Below, piece by piece: positions 23,522-34,230 of a stretch of 64,000 nt of DNA. Below the pieces are notes generated by a model that worked only from the letters and a program-made list of their open reading frames with translations, was not told the DNA's origin and searched no databases. Position 1 is the stretch's first letter. Each line of letters starts with the position of its first letter. Source of the DNA: Pseudomicrostroma phylloplanum (taxonomy: Eukaryota; Basidiomycota; Exobasidiomycetes; Microstromatales); the NCBI GenBank assembly GCA_039545275.1, contig BCHS01000012.1, forward strand, positions 434,001 through 498,000. Reading direction: 5' to 3'. A program made the translations under genes and the position numbers.

Positions 23522-24700
23522 CGCAGGCCGGGGTGGCGTTTTTGCGCTTAGCGATAATCTCTTCGCGATCACACCAAAATGCTGCGAGCGATGGCTGGTA
23601 AGATGTGACCACACTTCGGAGCCTTGCAACGTGCCGAATGTCCCCTATCTATGCAGCTGTAGCTGAGTGGTCTGGCCCGCTTTGGTCTCTGGTGAGCTGG
23701 AGGAGCTGAATGGTGCCTGCCGCGTGCTGGATGGCGTGCTGCGAATGGGCCAGGCGGGAGCGAGTCTATGCGTGTGTATGTGTGCAGAGCTAGGGAAGAC
23801 CAGCTTTCCCCTCGTATCCTCTTTGCATGGACTTGAATGGCACAATACGAACCAGCTCGCCTTTTGTCTTTTCTTCTGACTCGCCCACCCTCATGGTCAC
23901 CGTTCATTAGGGCCGATGCTCGCCCGGATACCCTGTGCGTGTGAACCATTCGAGTCTTCCGATCGATGCACCGCCTCCCTACGCGGCCCCCGGCTCAGCG
24001 GACGCCGGCCGCCGAAATCGGCGCCCGAGGCCCTAAGGGTTCTGCCAGGTTGATGATTCACCTTGCCTCAAGGTTTCATAGCAAGCACGAGACAAGGCCA
24101 GGGGGTATGTAACAGCCAGAGTGACGCAGTGCCTCCACCGCCGCACACAGCCAAGCCCGGGGCCAAAGTGGGGCAAGAGGGGCGCTGTGCCTGCCCCTTT
24201 CTCCTCTTTTCTCATACCAGGCACATTGGTGACCTTTTGCCACTATAACGCCTTGTCCTGACCGGGAGCACTCATCCCTGAGTGTCGCAAAGAGATTGCC
24301 GGGGTGTACCCTTGCTCGCTCGCAGCTCGCACGCCAGACACGCACGCAGGCACCGAGGAGGTGATCGCGCCGCGCCATGTGCTGGAAAAACTTAGGTACC
24401 CGCCCAGTCTGGGGCAGTCCGATGCTTGGACGCAGCTTATCGCGCTACACTGGCGAACTATTGATACAGGGTGATGATACAGAGCGAAGCAGAGATACGA
24501 AAAGACTACAATCACAACCGCATTGTCCAGCTATCCACGCCTGTCCGCTTCACCATGGCTATCTTCCGGCTATTCGTACCTGGCAGAGAGATGGAGCAGC
24601 CAGAAGGCGCCGGACCACGAACCAAGGGGCTTATCACTTCGTCCAGACTGCAATGTTGAGATAGGGGAAAGAATTGGCAGGGAGATAAGGGTGCCAGAGA
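23522..24700. other. intergenic, promoter of the unknown Ser-rich gene; no gene seen
   Basis: 1.18 kb between two minus-strand genes. A GC-rich palindromic patch (gccggccgccgaaatcggcgcc) lies at about 24004-24025. Several overlapping short frames on both strands show no domain. I see no tRNA, mobile element or conserved protein. Confidence 0.4.
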
Positions 24701-27700
24701 TCAGGTCAGAGATACTGTATCATCGCATCAGCCTGCATCGCCATCTCCCCGAGCCATGCAAGGCCCTGTGTCCTGTCCCTTTCATTGGAGCTGATCAATC
24801 GAAACTCACCTTCACTACCTACGGCCAAGATAAGATTGAAGCATTCGTCGCGCTTGACCATGTTGCTGAAGAAGAGGCTGCGCTTGTTGCTGCGAGCAAT
24901 CTGTAGCCCAGACGAGTACCAGACAAAGAGCTGAAGTGACTTCGTCTTTGCCAGACCAGCTACCTCTTCTAGCGGCGTCTTGCATGTCTTGGAGCGGCCT
25001 AGACCGCGGAAGTAGATCTGACGAGTAGTGATGGTGAGATGACTGGGTACGAGAATGTACGCAGGCGGAAGGTGTGGTCAGCATGCTGAATCTACAAGTT
25101 CAAAGCGGCAGGGATATCGCCCTCAGCGACTCACCCTGGCACGCCGTGATGCTGGCAAAAGAAGCTGCCAAGCTTCTTGGGTCTAAACCGCTTCTCTCCG
25201 TTCTCATCTTCGCCTTCGATCTCCTCCTCGAGGCCAAAAAGAGCCTCCTGTGTCTTCTCTTTCATGGGCCTCATCGCGCCGCCCTTGACAGCATGAGCCG
25301 CCTCGGAGCGAAGACCAGCCAATCTACCTCCTCCAGCGCTGCTCCTCCTCCTTCCCTCCTTTCCGCTTGATTTCGAGAGGTCGGCCTGGGCCCGCTCAAG
25401 ATGTCTTCTTCGCAAGATCTGTACAGCGAATTGTGCATCCGTAGGGGCACCCCATAGAGCCCACCATGCGGGGGATAAAGGCCGTCGGTATCGTGGGTAA
25501 TGAGACTGTAGCGGCAGCAGGCAGAAGAATGTGAATCCGGTGAAGAAGAAGAAGGCTTTCCAAATGTAGTAGGCTGGGGCAAATGTCACAAAGACTGTGA
25601 TGGTGCAGAAGAGGGCCAAAGTCCTCCAGGTGGCTGGAGGGTTCCTCCATAGAATGAGGTTCTTGACCTTCTCGTGGAAGTCGGCGATATCCCCAGCCGC
25701 CAGTTGCACTTCGAGACCGTACTTGAGCGTAAAGCGCCGATAGATCTCCAGGATGTCCAGCCGGGAGCGCCTCCGCAGACGTTCGGCCAACTTGTCGGCT
25801 TCGACTCCTCGAGCCATCCGATCTCTGACACGCTCGTGGAGGAACGAGGCCTCCGGAGGGAAGAAGCGGAATTGCAGAATGTAATAGATGAGCATCAGGA
25901 AGAAGGCCGTCGGCAGAAGGTCTGTCCACCAGAGGACGAAGTATATCATTGCAGCCGTCGCTGACCGGCGAGGGTTGTCCCAGCGGTATAATTTGCGCAG
26001 GCCCCCGCCTAACCGCTCCCAAAAGGGCGCAATGATGTAGAGTCGCTCAAGATGGCTACGGGCGCGGCCTTCGCGATACGTCTGATCGGGGGTATTGTCT
26101 AGCTCCTCGGGAGCATACCTCTCGACGAGAGCCAAGATGTATGCAATGCAAAATGCAACTCCGTCTACTTTGTCCGTCCCAGAAGCATCATATATCGCTT
26201 CGTGCTCTGCATTGCCATCAATGAGTTCCCAGGTACCTTCCGTCAGTTCAGCCTCTTGAGGAGTGTCCCGCGAGGGGCGGAGCTCTGTTCGATCGTCGTG
26301 AACATCAAAGGTCCCGGCCTGATCCGCGTCTTGCGGTCCATGGGCGAGAGGCGCTTTTGCCGGCCACTCGGTTTTAGAACCAGACTTAGCGGCACGGCTC
26401 TCCTTGCCGCTTTCCAATTCTTTCGCTTTGCGCTCGCTCTTCTCGGCTGCTCGATTGCGGAGACCTCCTCCGAAGACAGATGCCGAAGTCTCATCCTCAC
26501 CAGAGAGCCCCGTCGACAAGCCCTCGGGCATGAAGCCAGTATCTGGAGCCCATGTAACCTTCTTCTGTTGAAGCTCTTCATCCGCTGCATTGTGGGTTTT
26601 CGCTAGCTGTCTCATCGACTTCTTACCGCTAGGCTCTGGAGCAGGACGAGGCTCTGGGCCACCTTCCCCTTCTTCCCTCGCTAGCGTTTGCAGGCCTCGA
26701 TCTACGTGTGTAAGAACGGTGACGCGCTTGCCTTCGCGAGCAGCCAAAGCTGCTTCTCCAGGTGGTATCACGAAGTCGTCCCATCGAGGCATTCGGCGGC
26801 GCGGGAAGTGAGCCGAAGCGGGGACCCTGATCTCTCGTGTGTGGCGGTTGAAATTCTTGAGGAATGACTTGAGCTCCAATTCTTCGAGCTCCAGGAGCGG
26901 AGCAGCCAGTCGAGGATCGGCGCCTCCGCTGGCGAGACTTTTGGTGTCAGGCGAAGCTGATGAACGCCAGCTCTTGAGGCTGACCATGGAAGCAGTCTTC
27001 TCCGGAGGGGCTGCTCGCATTGGCATTGCCTCGTCATAGTCGCCAACAAGACTGCCACTAGATGAGATAGACGAGCTGGACCCTGATCTTTGCAAGACCG
27101 CATCGTTGCGCCCTTCACCAGAATTCTCGCCGCCAGCTTCATCTACGAGGGTATCCGTCGTTGCCCTCGGCGACGAGTCGACGTTGACGTCCACCTCGTC
27201 ATTCTCATCCGAGGACAGATCTACCCCGCATATGTTGAACGAGGAAGAGGTACCAGTCTGTCGCGAATCTCTTGGAGAGTACTTCGGCCGCACGTTGCGA
27301 GCAAGACCCGCGGGCACTACGGTTCTCGGATGTGCATCGTTCGCAAATCCCCCGGGGAACTCCTTCATGTCTTCTAACGGAGGTCCTGAGGGTAGCATTG
27401 CATCAGCCGAGGGCGGCCGAGAATGATCTGCAGCAGCCGAGGATTTGCCTCCTTTCTTCTTCTTCTTCTTGGCCAGCTTCAACTCTTCCTCCACCTCTTT
27501 GATCTTTTCCACTTCGAGGCGCTCTTTCAGTTCGGCTGCCTTGATGAACTGTCCAAAGTCGCCTTGAGCATCCTGTGCAGGGGTGTCTTTGCCGCTTTGA
27601 TTGCGAGAGGAGCGCATCGACTTTGAGTTCAGGTCATGAGCGTCTTGATCTGTCACAGCTCCACCGCTGGCACTGCCACTGTGCTTGTGGGTAGGCTTCA

Positions 27701-28019
27701 GCTTGTTAAAGAACTGGGCCACCTTGCCGGGACTTCGCCGCTTCGTTGGTGAGACGGTACCCGCATCCACCTCATCGGCGTCTTCAAGATGACCATAGGA
27801 GCCCGCACTGTGTCTTCGAGAGGATGAGGCTTGTCCTGGTTGCATGGAAAGTTCAGCAGAAGTATCTGCCTCCTCATGTGTAGAAGGAGTGGTGGATGAA
27901 GAGATTGGGTGTGGATGGGACGATGAGGATGGGTATAGAGGTACGCGGCCTGACTGTTGGGAAGATATTGATGACGAAGAGCTTTCCGCTCTGTGAGGCG
28001 GCTTACCATCCTCGTCCAT
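24701..28019 (-). CDS. GRAM-domain membrane protein (GRAMD4-like)
   Basis: Exons 28019-25135 and 25042-24810 are clear. A final 14-nt exon (24714-24701) or simple read-through to TGA 24706 ends the protein (~1043-1073 aa). The first ~560 residues are disordered Ser/Glu/Lys-rich sequence with a Lys tract (AKKKKKKGGK). The central part has membrane segments: AAMIYFVLWWTDLLPTAFFL plus LMLIYYILQF, and then TLALFCTITVFVTFAPAYYI with FFFFTGFTFFCLLPL. The C-terminus is a GRAM/PH-like lipid-binding domain split by an intron: FFCQHHGVPG, then HLTITTRQIYFRG, EEVAGLAKTKS and LFFSNMVKRDECFNLI. This order (disordered, membrane, GRAM) matches GRAMD4-like proteins, which act at ER or organelle membranes. 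The exact role in fungi is not known to me. Confidence 0.8.
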
Positions 28020-28655
28020 GCCTGCCAGGACTGCTCAGCCCGGTTCAAGATTGTGAAACGACTGCTGTGGCCGCCGGATCTTGCAATCAAAGACCACCAC
28101 GAGAGCCGGTCGATTAGACGATGCGAACCACGAGCCCGTTCTGCCAAGCGAGATAAGAGTTGGGAATACAGACCCACTGAGCGGCTCGGAAGTTCCCTTG
28201 CATCCGGTTACCGAAGGGTCTACTGAGCTAGGCTATTTCGGGTCGATGCCGAGCCCAAGTTCCTGGCAAAATTTGGTCGGCAATGCTGCAGGAACTGAGG
28301 GAACAGCCGAAGGAGAAGGACAGTAGGCCGGGAAGGATCGGGGAGCTCGGAAGCGCTATCGAACCAAATGGACGCTGCTAAGAGAGCATCGTGTGTGAGA
28401 GCCAAGAATAAATGTGGATGCACTGGTCAGCAGGATACTAAGTGCGGCAAGTCTTTCACAAGATCGCCCTTCCGCATAGCGGGTCACCTGCATGTCGGAG
28501 CTCGAAGGGGTGAGATGCACGATTATGTAAGCATTGCAACGGAGGGGATGTACAAACAGACGTGACTCTCTCAGCCGAGGAGCAGCTGATACGGAGAATA
28601 AACTTGGGAAGAGCTCAAACGCCGTCACCGGCAACACAGCAGTGTCGCGTACTGA
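28020..28655. other. promoter of the GRAM gene and PNS1 3' flank
   Basis: 636 bp between two same-strand genes. No gene, repeat or recognised element. The GRAM gene start has a GTAAGC just inside its fifth codon, which could be a cryptic donor, but the frame continues openly past it. Confidence 0.35.
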
Positions 28656-30436
28656 TCACGCAACGCCTTGTACGACTCTAGGGTATGACCGCCTGATCAG
28701 CTCGAATAGCTCAGGTTCCTTTTGGGCCATGATTTGAGGATCCTCAGCCAAGGCAACGAACAGAGTGGCAGTTCCACTGCCGATCGAACCTTGTCCCAAG
28801 GTGAGGCAGATCTGAGTGGCCAATGCGATGGCGGCCAAAAGGACGACTGAGTAGTAGCTGGACGTGTCGTTCAGAGCCTCGGGGGTTGTTTGCCTCTCAT
28901 AGACGTAGGCAAAGATGCCGACGAGAATGCCAACCACGATGGAGCCATAGGTCCATACGATATTGACAAGAGAGTCTGTAGCCAAAGCATCGATTCCTCG
29001 GTCCTTCATGAGCCTCCAAGTCTCTTTGGCAGCGGTAATGTAGCTGTTGCCGTACAGACTGACGTTGATCAGCGCATATTTGTTGAAGCTGCATGAAAGG
29101 ATGAGAGTATCGTCAGTATCATTGTATGAGACTAATTTCAAGACGCACGAAACTCACAATTCGATGAGCCAGGCGATACAGCCGATGATGCAGCCTGCGA
29201 CACATGCCACGGCTGCTCCTACCATGTCTCCCTCTGAGGCTTCCGCCTGTTGGATGATGGACACCAGGCCACGAATGATGTCGAGAATGGCGACGATGAG
29301 AGAGCCGAAGGCAAGTGAGCCCAGAGAATACGATGTTGCGCGTCCGAAAGCTTTGATGCCCGCGCCCCGCTGCTTTTGATTGTCGAGCGAGTAGTAGTGA
29401 GTGCCGAAGATTGCGCAGACGGTCGAAAAGAAGATAGCCTTAATCGTCTCAGAGATCCAATAGAACTGAGGGGAGGGCACGAAGAAGATCGCAAACCATC
29501 AACATCCGCTGCAGAATCAATGACTTGTGGACACAACAAACTCACGGCAAATCCAATGAAGACGACGAGACCAGTGACTGCTCCACTGGAGGACGAGCTA
29601 CCTGCAGCTGCGCCTGAGGGCGAGAAGCGCTGATAAACGGCGATGAGAGTCCACGAGACCCAGATGCTGAACAACGTCTGTGCAACGAGACCAATGAGCG
29701 CCCACAGGTACACGGATGGGTAGACTCTGGTAGCATCTATGGTCGTCTTGAGCAGCAGACGCGTGAGGGGAATCCTACTACGCATGAAGAAGTAGCTTAC
29801 GAGCGCCAGGACGGCAAAGATGGTGGCCATGATGGCTGCAGAGGTGAAGCCCTGATACCAGAGATAGGCAGCATATGCGACCGAGGATATGACCGAAAGC
29901 AGCAATGTGATCTCGAGGATGATGCGGGTAGCAACGCGGACGAGTAGCAGGTAAAGGGCCGATAAAATGAGAGCAAGGGCACAGCTGAAGGTGAGAAGTA
30001 GCGCCGTGTGACTGTTGAGCGTGCCTGAGGCGCCTGTGTTGCCTCCAAGACCTCCCGTCACACCACTGATGGCGTATTCACGCAGGACGTAGACCGAGAG
30101 GCCTGTGTAGCCCAAGAAGACGATGATGAAGAGCAGAGCAAAGAAGGGCTATTGAAAGGGTGGTCAAGATTGTGAGTCCCTGCGAACAGTATCAAGGATA
30201 ACCTACAGGACAGGTTGACTCACATCACGAATCTTAGGTCTAGCTGGCTTGAACCGTTCGCCTTGATAGTCGTTGGGAGCTAGAGGCATCTTGCTGTCTG
30301 CATAGCCTCCTTGATACCGCGGGTCTTGCTGATAGCCGCCAGGTTGGGCTTGTTGTTGTGCATACTGGTCCTGACCGCCATAGTTGGGAGCGCCGGGGCC
30401 GTAGTACGGCGGCTGCATTGCGTAGGTATTGCTCAT
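28656..30436 (-). CDS. PNS1: choline-transporter-like membrane protein (Pns1/CTL family)
   Basis: Polytopic plasma-membrane protein of the CTL/SLC44-like family; yeast Pns1 has an uncertain substrate and CTL proteins in animals carry choline. Four exons (30436-30224, 30148-29546, 29465-29158, 29088-28656) give 518 aa. A Gln/Tyr/Pro/Gly-rich cytosolic N-terminus of ~60 aa (QPPYYGPGAPNYGG type) is followed by about ten hydrophobic segments, for example FFALLFIIVFLGYTGLSVYV, LLLTFSCALALILSALYLLL and YLWALIGLVAQTLFSIWVSW. The family-typical WISETIKAIFFSTVCAIFGT and FNKYALINVSLYGNSYITAA (the latter across an intron) are present. Splice phases are consistent throughout. It shares a 364-bp divergent upstream region with the cryptochrome gene. 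Confidence 0.9.
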
Positions 30437-30800
30437 GATGGTGAGGTACCGCAGGGGAGTGACGGGAGGATGGCTAGAAGGTTGAGAAGGGTACAGTCGA
30501 GGGATACGAGACAGCCCCTCTAGAGTGCAGTCTCGGCGGCTCGCCTGGGCGCCTTGGCGGGCGTCAGGGTCTCTTGGACATCTACCCAGCCAATCGTGAA
30601 TCTCCGCCGGGCGAGAAATTTGGCCCGGCGGCGTCTGTTCCCCTGCACACGTGGGACAAGTGCGGAAAGGGAAGAAGCTGTCATTTACGCGAGACGCTTA
30701 CCTAAACGCGCCTCATCTTGGCCGTCGAGAAGGCTCAAGGTGCAGTAAGCAGCACACAAGTGCATCGTTGTTCAGCAACACCAAGTCGAAATATATCAAG
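30437..30800. promoter_or_regulatory. divergent promoter PNS1 / cryptochrome with a 9-bp inverted repeat
   Basis: 364 bp separating two ATG codons that point apart. It contains a perfect inverted repeat ccgccgggc (30604-30612) and gcccggcgg (30623-30631) with a 10-nt A/T-centred spacer, a candidate binding site for a dimeric regulator. It lies about 170 bp from each start codon. Confidence 0.45.
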
Positions 30801-33097
30801 ATGCCATCCTCCGGTCAAGGCCCACGGATTCTATACTGGTTCAGGACAGACCTGCGCCTCCACGACTCGCCAGCTTTGGCCAAGGCGCTGTCCCTGTCTC
30901 CTTCGGCTCTTTTCCCAATCTTCAATTGGGACCCCAATTACATTTACGGGCACCGGGTAGGAATCAACCGTTTCCGCTTCTTGCTAGAATCCTTGCAAGA
31001 CCTGAGTAATGAGATCCAGAAGCTCAATGGGGATAGCCAGCTTCTGCTGACGCGTGGAGCTCCCCAGACTCGCATTCGAGAGCTCTGTGAGAAGTGGCAG
31101 ATCACTCACGTTGCCTTTGAGGAGGACCACAATGCCTATGCCAGGCACAGAGATGCAGCCGTCGTTGAATCTCTCAAGGCGGCCAACATCGAGGTGATAA
31201 GTCAGGAAGGTCGACATCTATATCCGATCAAGGATGTACTCAAGAACACGAAGGGTCAGCCCCCTACAAGTATGAGCCAGCTCCAGAAGGCCATTGCAAA
31301 CCTGGGCGACGTTGCACAGCCAGCCGAAACGCCCACGTCACTCCCCAGCCCTTGTCCTCCTGGATCCGACAAGGCTGACATCCAGAAGCTCTTCGAGCTG
31401 ATTAGCGATTTGTCGTCGTATAAGGAAGAAGTCGGTACACCGGATCTTGATCTCAACGCGGCTGAACTTGGTGGTCAGAGAAAGGCGGGACCGGATGGCG
31501 AGGTGACATCGTACGACACGGTCGCAGCGGGGGAGAAGTCAAAGCACAAGGAAGAGAAAAATCCTTTCGCTGTCCCCACTCTTGCTTCGCTCGGTATGGA
31601 AGAGCCCGAGGTTAAGCTCGCCGAACCGATCCGAGGTGGTACCACAGAGGCTCTGCGCAGGCTCAAGAAGCTTACCGAGGATCCCGCCTACTTGTCTACT
31701 TTCGCGAAGCCAAAGACATCGCCCTCTACTGATCCTGACGCCCCGAGTACCACGCTTCTCTCACCGTACATCAAGTTTGGCTGTCTGGGAATCCGTCACT
31801 ATTGGTATACAGTCAAAGAGACCAAGAAGAAGCACAAGGGTGCGAAGACGGACATCCCCGAAGGTATGGAGGGACAACTGCTCTTCAGGGACATGTACGC
31901 GGTCTGCGAGGCTGCCGTTGGCGATGCCTTCCACGGTGTGCGGGGCAACAAAATCTCCCACTACATGGACTGGTACTTGCCGACCGTCTACGACAAGGAG
32001 GGCAAGCAGGTAGAGCCGAGGCCTCGAGGTGATGATGTCTCCGAAGAGCGCCTCCGCACCTTCAAGGAGGGCCAGACTGGCTTCCCCTGGATCGACGCTC
32101 TCATGCGGCAGTTGCGAATGACTGGCTGGATTCATCATTTGGGAAGACATTCGGTCGCTGCATATCTGACTCGAGCCCAGTGTTGGATCTCGTGGGAAAG
32201 GGGAGCTGAGATCTTCCATGAGTTCCTCATAGATACCGACGATGCGTCGAACGACGGCAACTGGATGTGGTTGTCGGCGTCTGCCTTCTTCTCTCAGTAC
32301 TTCCGAGTGTATGGACTGACGACGTTCCCTGCGAAGTATGATAAGCATGGTCATATCGTAAGGAAGTACTGCCCAGAGCTCAAGGATTTCCCAGACAAGT
32401 ACATCTATGCTCCGCACACAGCGCCGAAGGAGGTCCAGGAGAAGGCCAAGTGTATCATTGGCAAGGACTATCCGTTCCCTGTGCTGGACGAGAAGGAAGA
32501 GAAGAAGCTTTGCTTGGACCGTTGCAAGGCCGCGTACGACTCGAAGTTGTTCGGCAACAGCAAAGAGGTGCTGGAAGGTAAGGCCGAGGGGATGCTACGC
32601 AAGAAGCATGGAGTGCCAGACCCCAAGAACTTCAACTACAAGGAGAATGCTGCCAACAAGATGTGAGTAGCTCTGTGTCTGGTCTGGCCGGCGCAAGACA
32701 GGCAGACAGGCGATGCTGGGATTTTTTTTTTTCTCACGCAGAGCACGCCATAGCTGATCCGCTTTGCCTCTTTAGTCCCGCTTGGGCCCGAGCAGGTCAT
32801 GAAGGCAATCCTGGTCTGGCCAAAGGTGGCAACCCCGGCGACTCAGTGTCTGGCCAGAACAACGCCACCAATCACGACGATGAGCATGAAGAAGAAGAGG
32901 ATCCCAACGAAATGCACGGCCACGAAGCTGATCTTCACGACGATGGAGAGGAGGGGAAGACGCCATCGGACAACAAGGCTGACGTCAAGGAGGACCACGC
33001 CTTATCGCCAAGTGGGGGATCAAAGCGGAAAGCTGCGAGCTCGGCAAATGCCGATGACTCGCCCAAGAAGACGAAGACGAAGAAGGCAAGCAAGTAA
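30801..33097 (+). CDS. cryptochrome/(6-4) photolyase family protein, extended
   Basis: FAD-dependent blue-light protein, either a DNA photolyase repairing (6-4) photoproducts or a photoreceptor. Two exons (30801-32662, 32776-33097) give 727 aa, longer than the usual ~520-560. The N-terminal alpha/beta domain begins LYWFRTDLRLHDSPAL. The FAD domain has SPYIKFGCLGIRHYW, QLLFRDMY, GQTGFPWIDALMRQL, GWIHHLGRHSVAAYLTR and GNWMWLSASAFFSQYFRVY. The last group is most like animal-type cryptochromes and (6-4) photolyases rather than CPD photolyases. An insert of about 70 residues (roughly 185-253), rich in charged residues, lies between the two domains. The tail, mostly from exon 2, is acidic (HDDEHEEEEDPNE) and ends in a bipartite nuclear signal KRKAASSANADDSPKKTKTK. 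Start chosen at the ATG preceded by AAG; the in-frame upstream extension lacks domain support. Confidence 0.92.
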
Positions 33098-34230
33098 AGA
33101 GACCGTTGATACCAGAACTTGCTTGTTAGGTTAGGTAGCGACTACCCGTAATACGTTGCACAGCATAGACATTGCGCCATCTGATTGCGAATCTGAAAAT
33201 AAGCGTGCTTTTGCAAGCGTGGCGTGAAAAGTGGCCGATGCGAGATGTGTTCCTGATCCATACGGGACACTTAGTCAGACATCAATGCAGATCGATGGTC
33301 GATACGTCTTGCTGACCAGGCAGCAGACGACTTCACCCTGCCTCTCGGCTAACCTCGCCAAAGTCGGCTGATCGGGATGATTGAGCCTTGTGCGCCACGC
33401 ATTTGCTGTACGCCCACGAGCGGAAAGCAAGATGTCTGGACCTTGCAGTCTAGACTTTGGGGGTTAGCACGGGGGTTGAAGGCAAATGTCGAGGCAGCTA
33501 GAGCCATTGTCGCGTCGGTGGTGTGATCTTGCTGATCTGAGCCCATTTGGCTGGGTTGGATGTCCGCCTTTCCCGATCACCCGCGCCTGCCGTATTCTTG
33601 TGCTGCAGCGCCGTCGGCGACCCGCGGGGCCACTCCTCTTCACCGCTTTTCTGGGCGGGGGTGGTGGCGAGGACGGGTACACGCCGTGAGAAGGGGCTTG
33701 ACAGCGGGGCGAGACTGTTCCCCTGCCCGCCTGCATCACCTCACCCGGGAGATGAGCTGCAGGGAAGAAGTGCGGGGCGCGAATAGTATGGCGTGCGATG
33801 TCTCCACACTGACGGAAGCATTGCGGAGCGGCAACGCATCTCTCGTAAATTTGCGGGCGCTTCGGCACCCCCTCACTCACAATGCTGCAGCATGGAGGGG
33901 GGCGGTACTGTTGGCTACTGCCTTCGCGGCGACATCTGCTCCTGCCCTCGACCCTCGACCCTCGTCTGTCTGTCCTCGGAAGCCTTTCCCTTCTTGCAAC
34001 CTCTGCCCCCGGCCATTGGATCACTCTACTTTGTGGCGAGGCCATCTAGACTTCCCGCGCCACATCTCAGAACGTGAGCAAAGTTTTGCATGTTCCTGAC
34101 CGACCTTTGAGCTCCACCTCTTCTGTATATGTACTCGACGTAGCGACACTCTGTACCCCCGCCCTCGGTCTCACTTGCGTACCATCTTCCACTACCGCCT
34201 CTTCCCCTACCCGCCTCTCGCCTCGCCGCC
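33098..34230. other. intergenic: cryptochrome 3' flank and sulfate permease promoter
   Basis: 1.13 kb between same-strand genes. The last ~100 bases before the permease ATG are pyrimidine-rich (ccgcctcttcccctacccgcc), fitting a 5' leader. Open frames on both strands near 33.5-34.0 kb overlap one another and carry no domain. No sulfur-control motif could be assigned with confidence. Confidence 0.4.

Noticed and set aside
23655..23735. tRNA-like A box (tagctgagtggt) upstream of the unknown Ser-rich gene
   Set aside because: No GGTTCGA-type B box follows at the right distance and no cloverleaf can be drawn.
33464..34099. Overlapping long frames on both strands before the sulfate permease
   Set aside because: Four mutually exclusive frames with no recognisable protein; consistent with GC-rich promoter sequence that has few stop codons.
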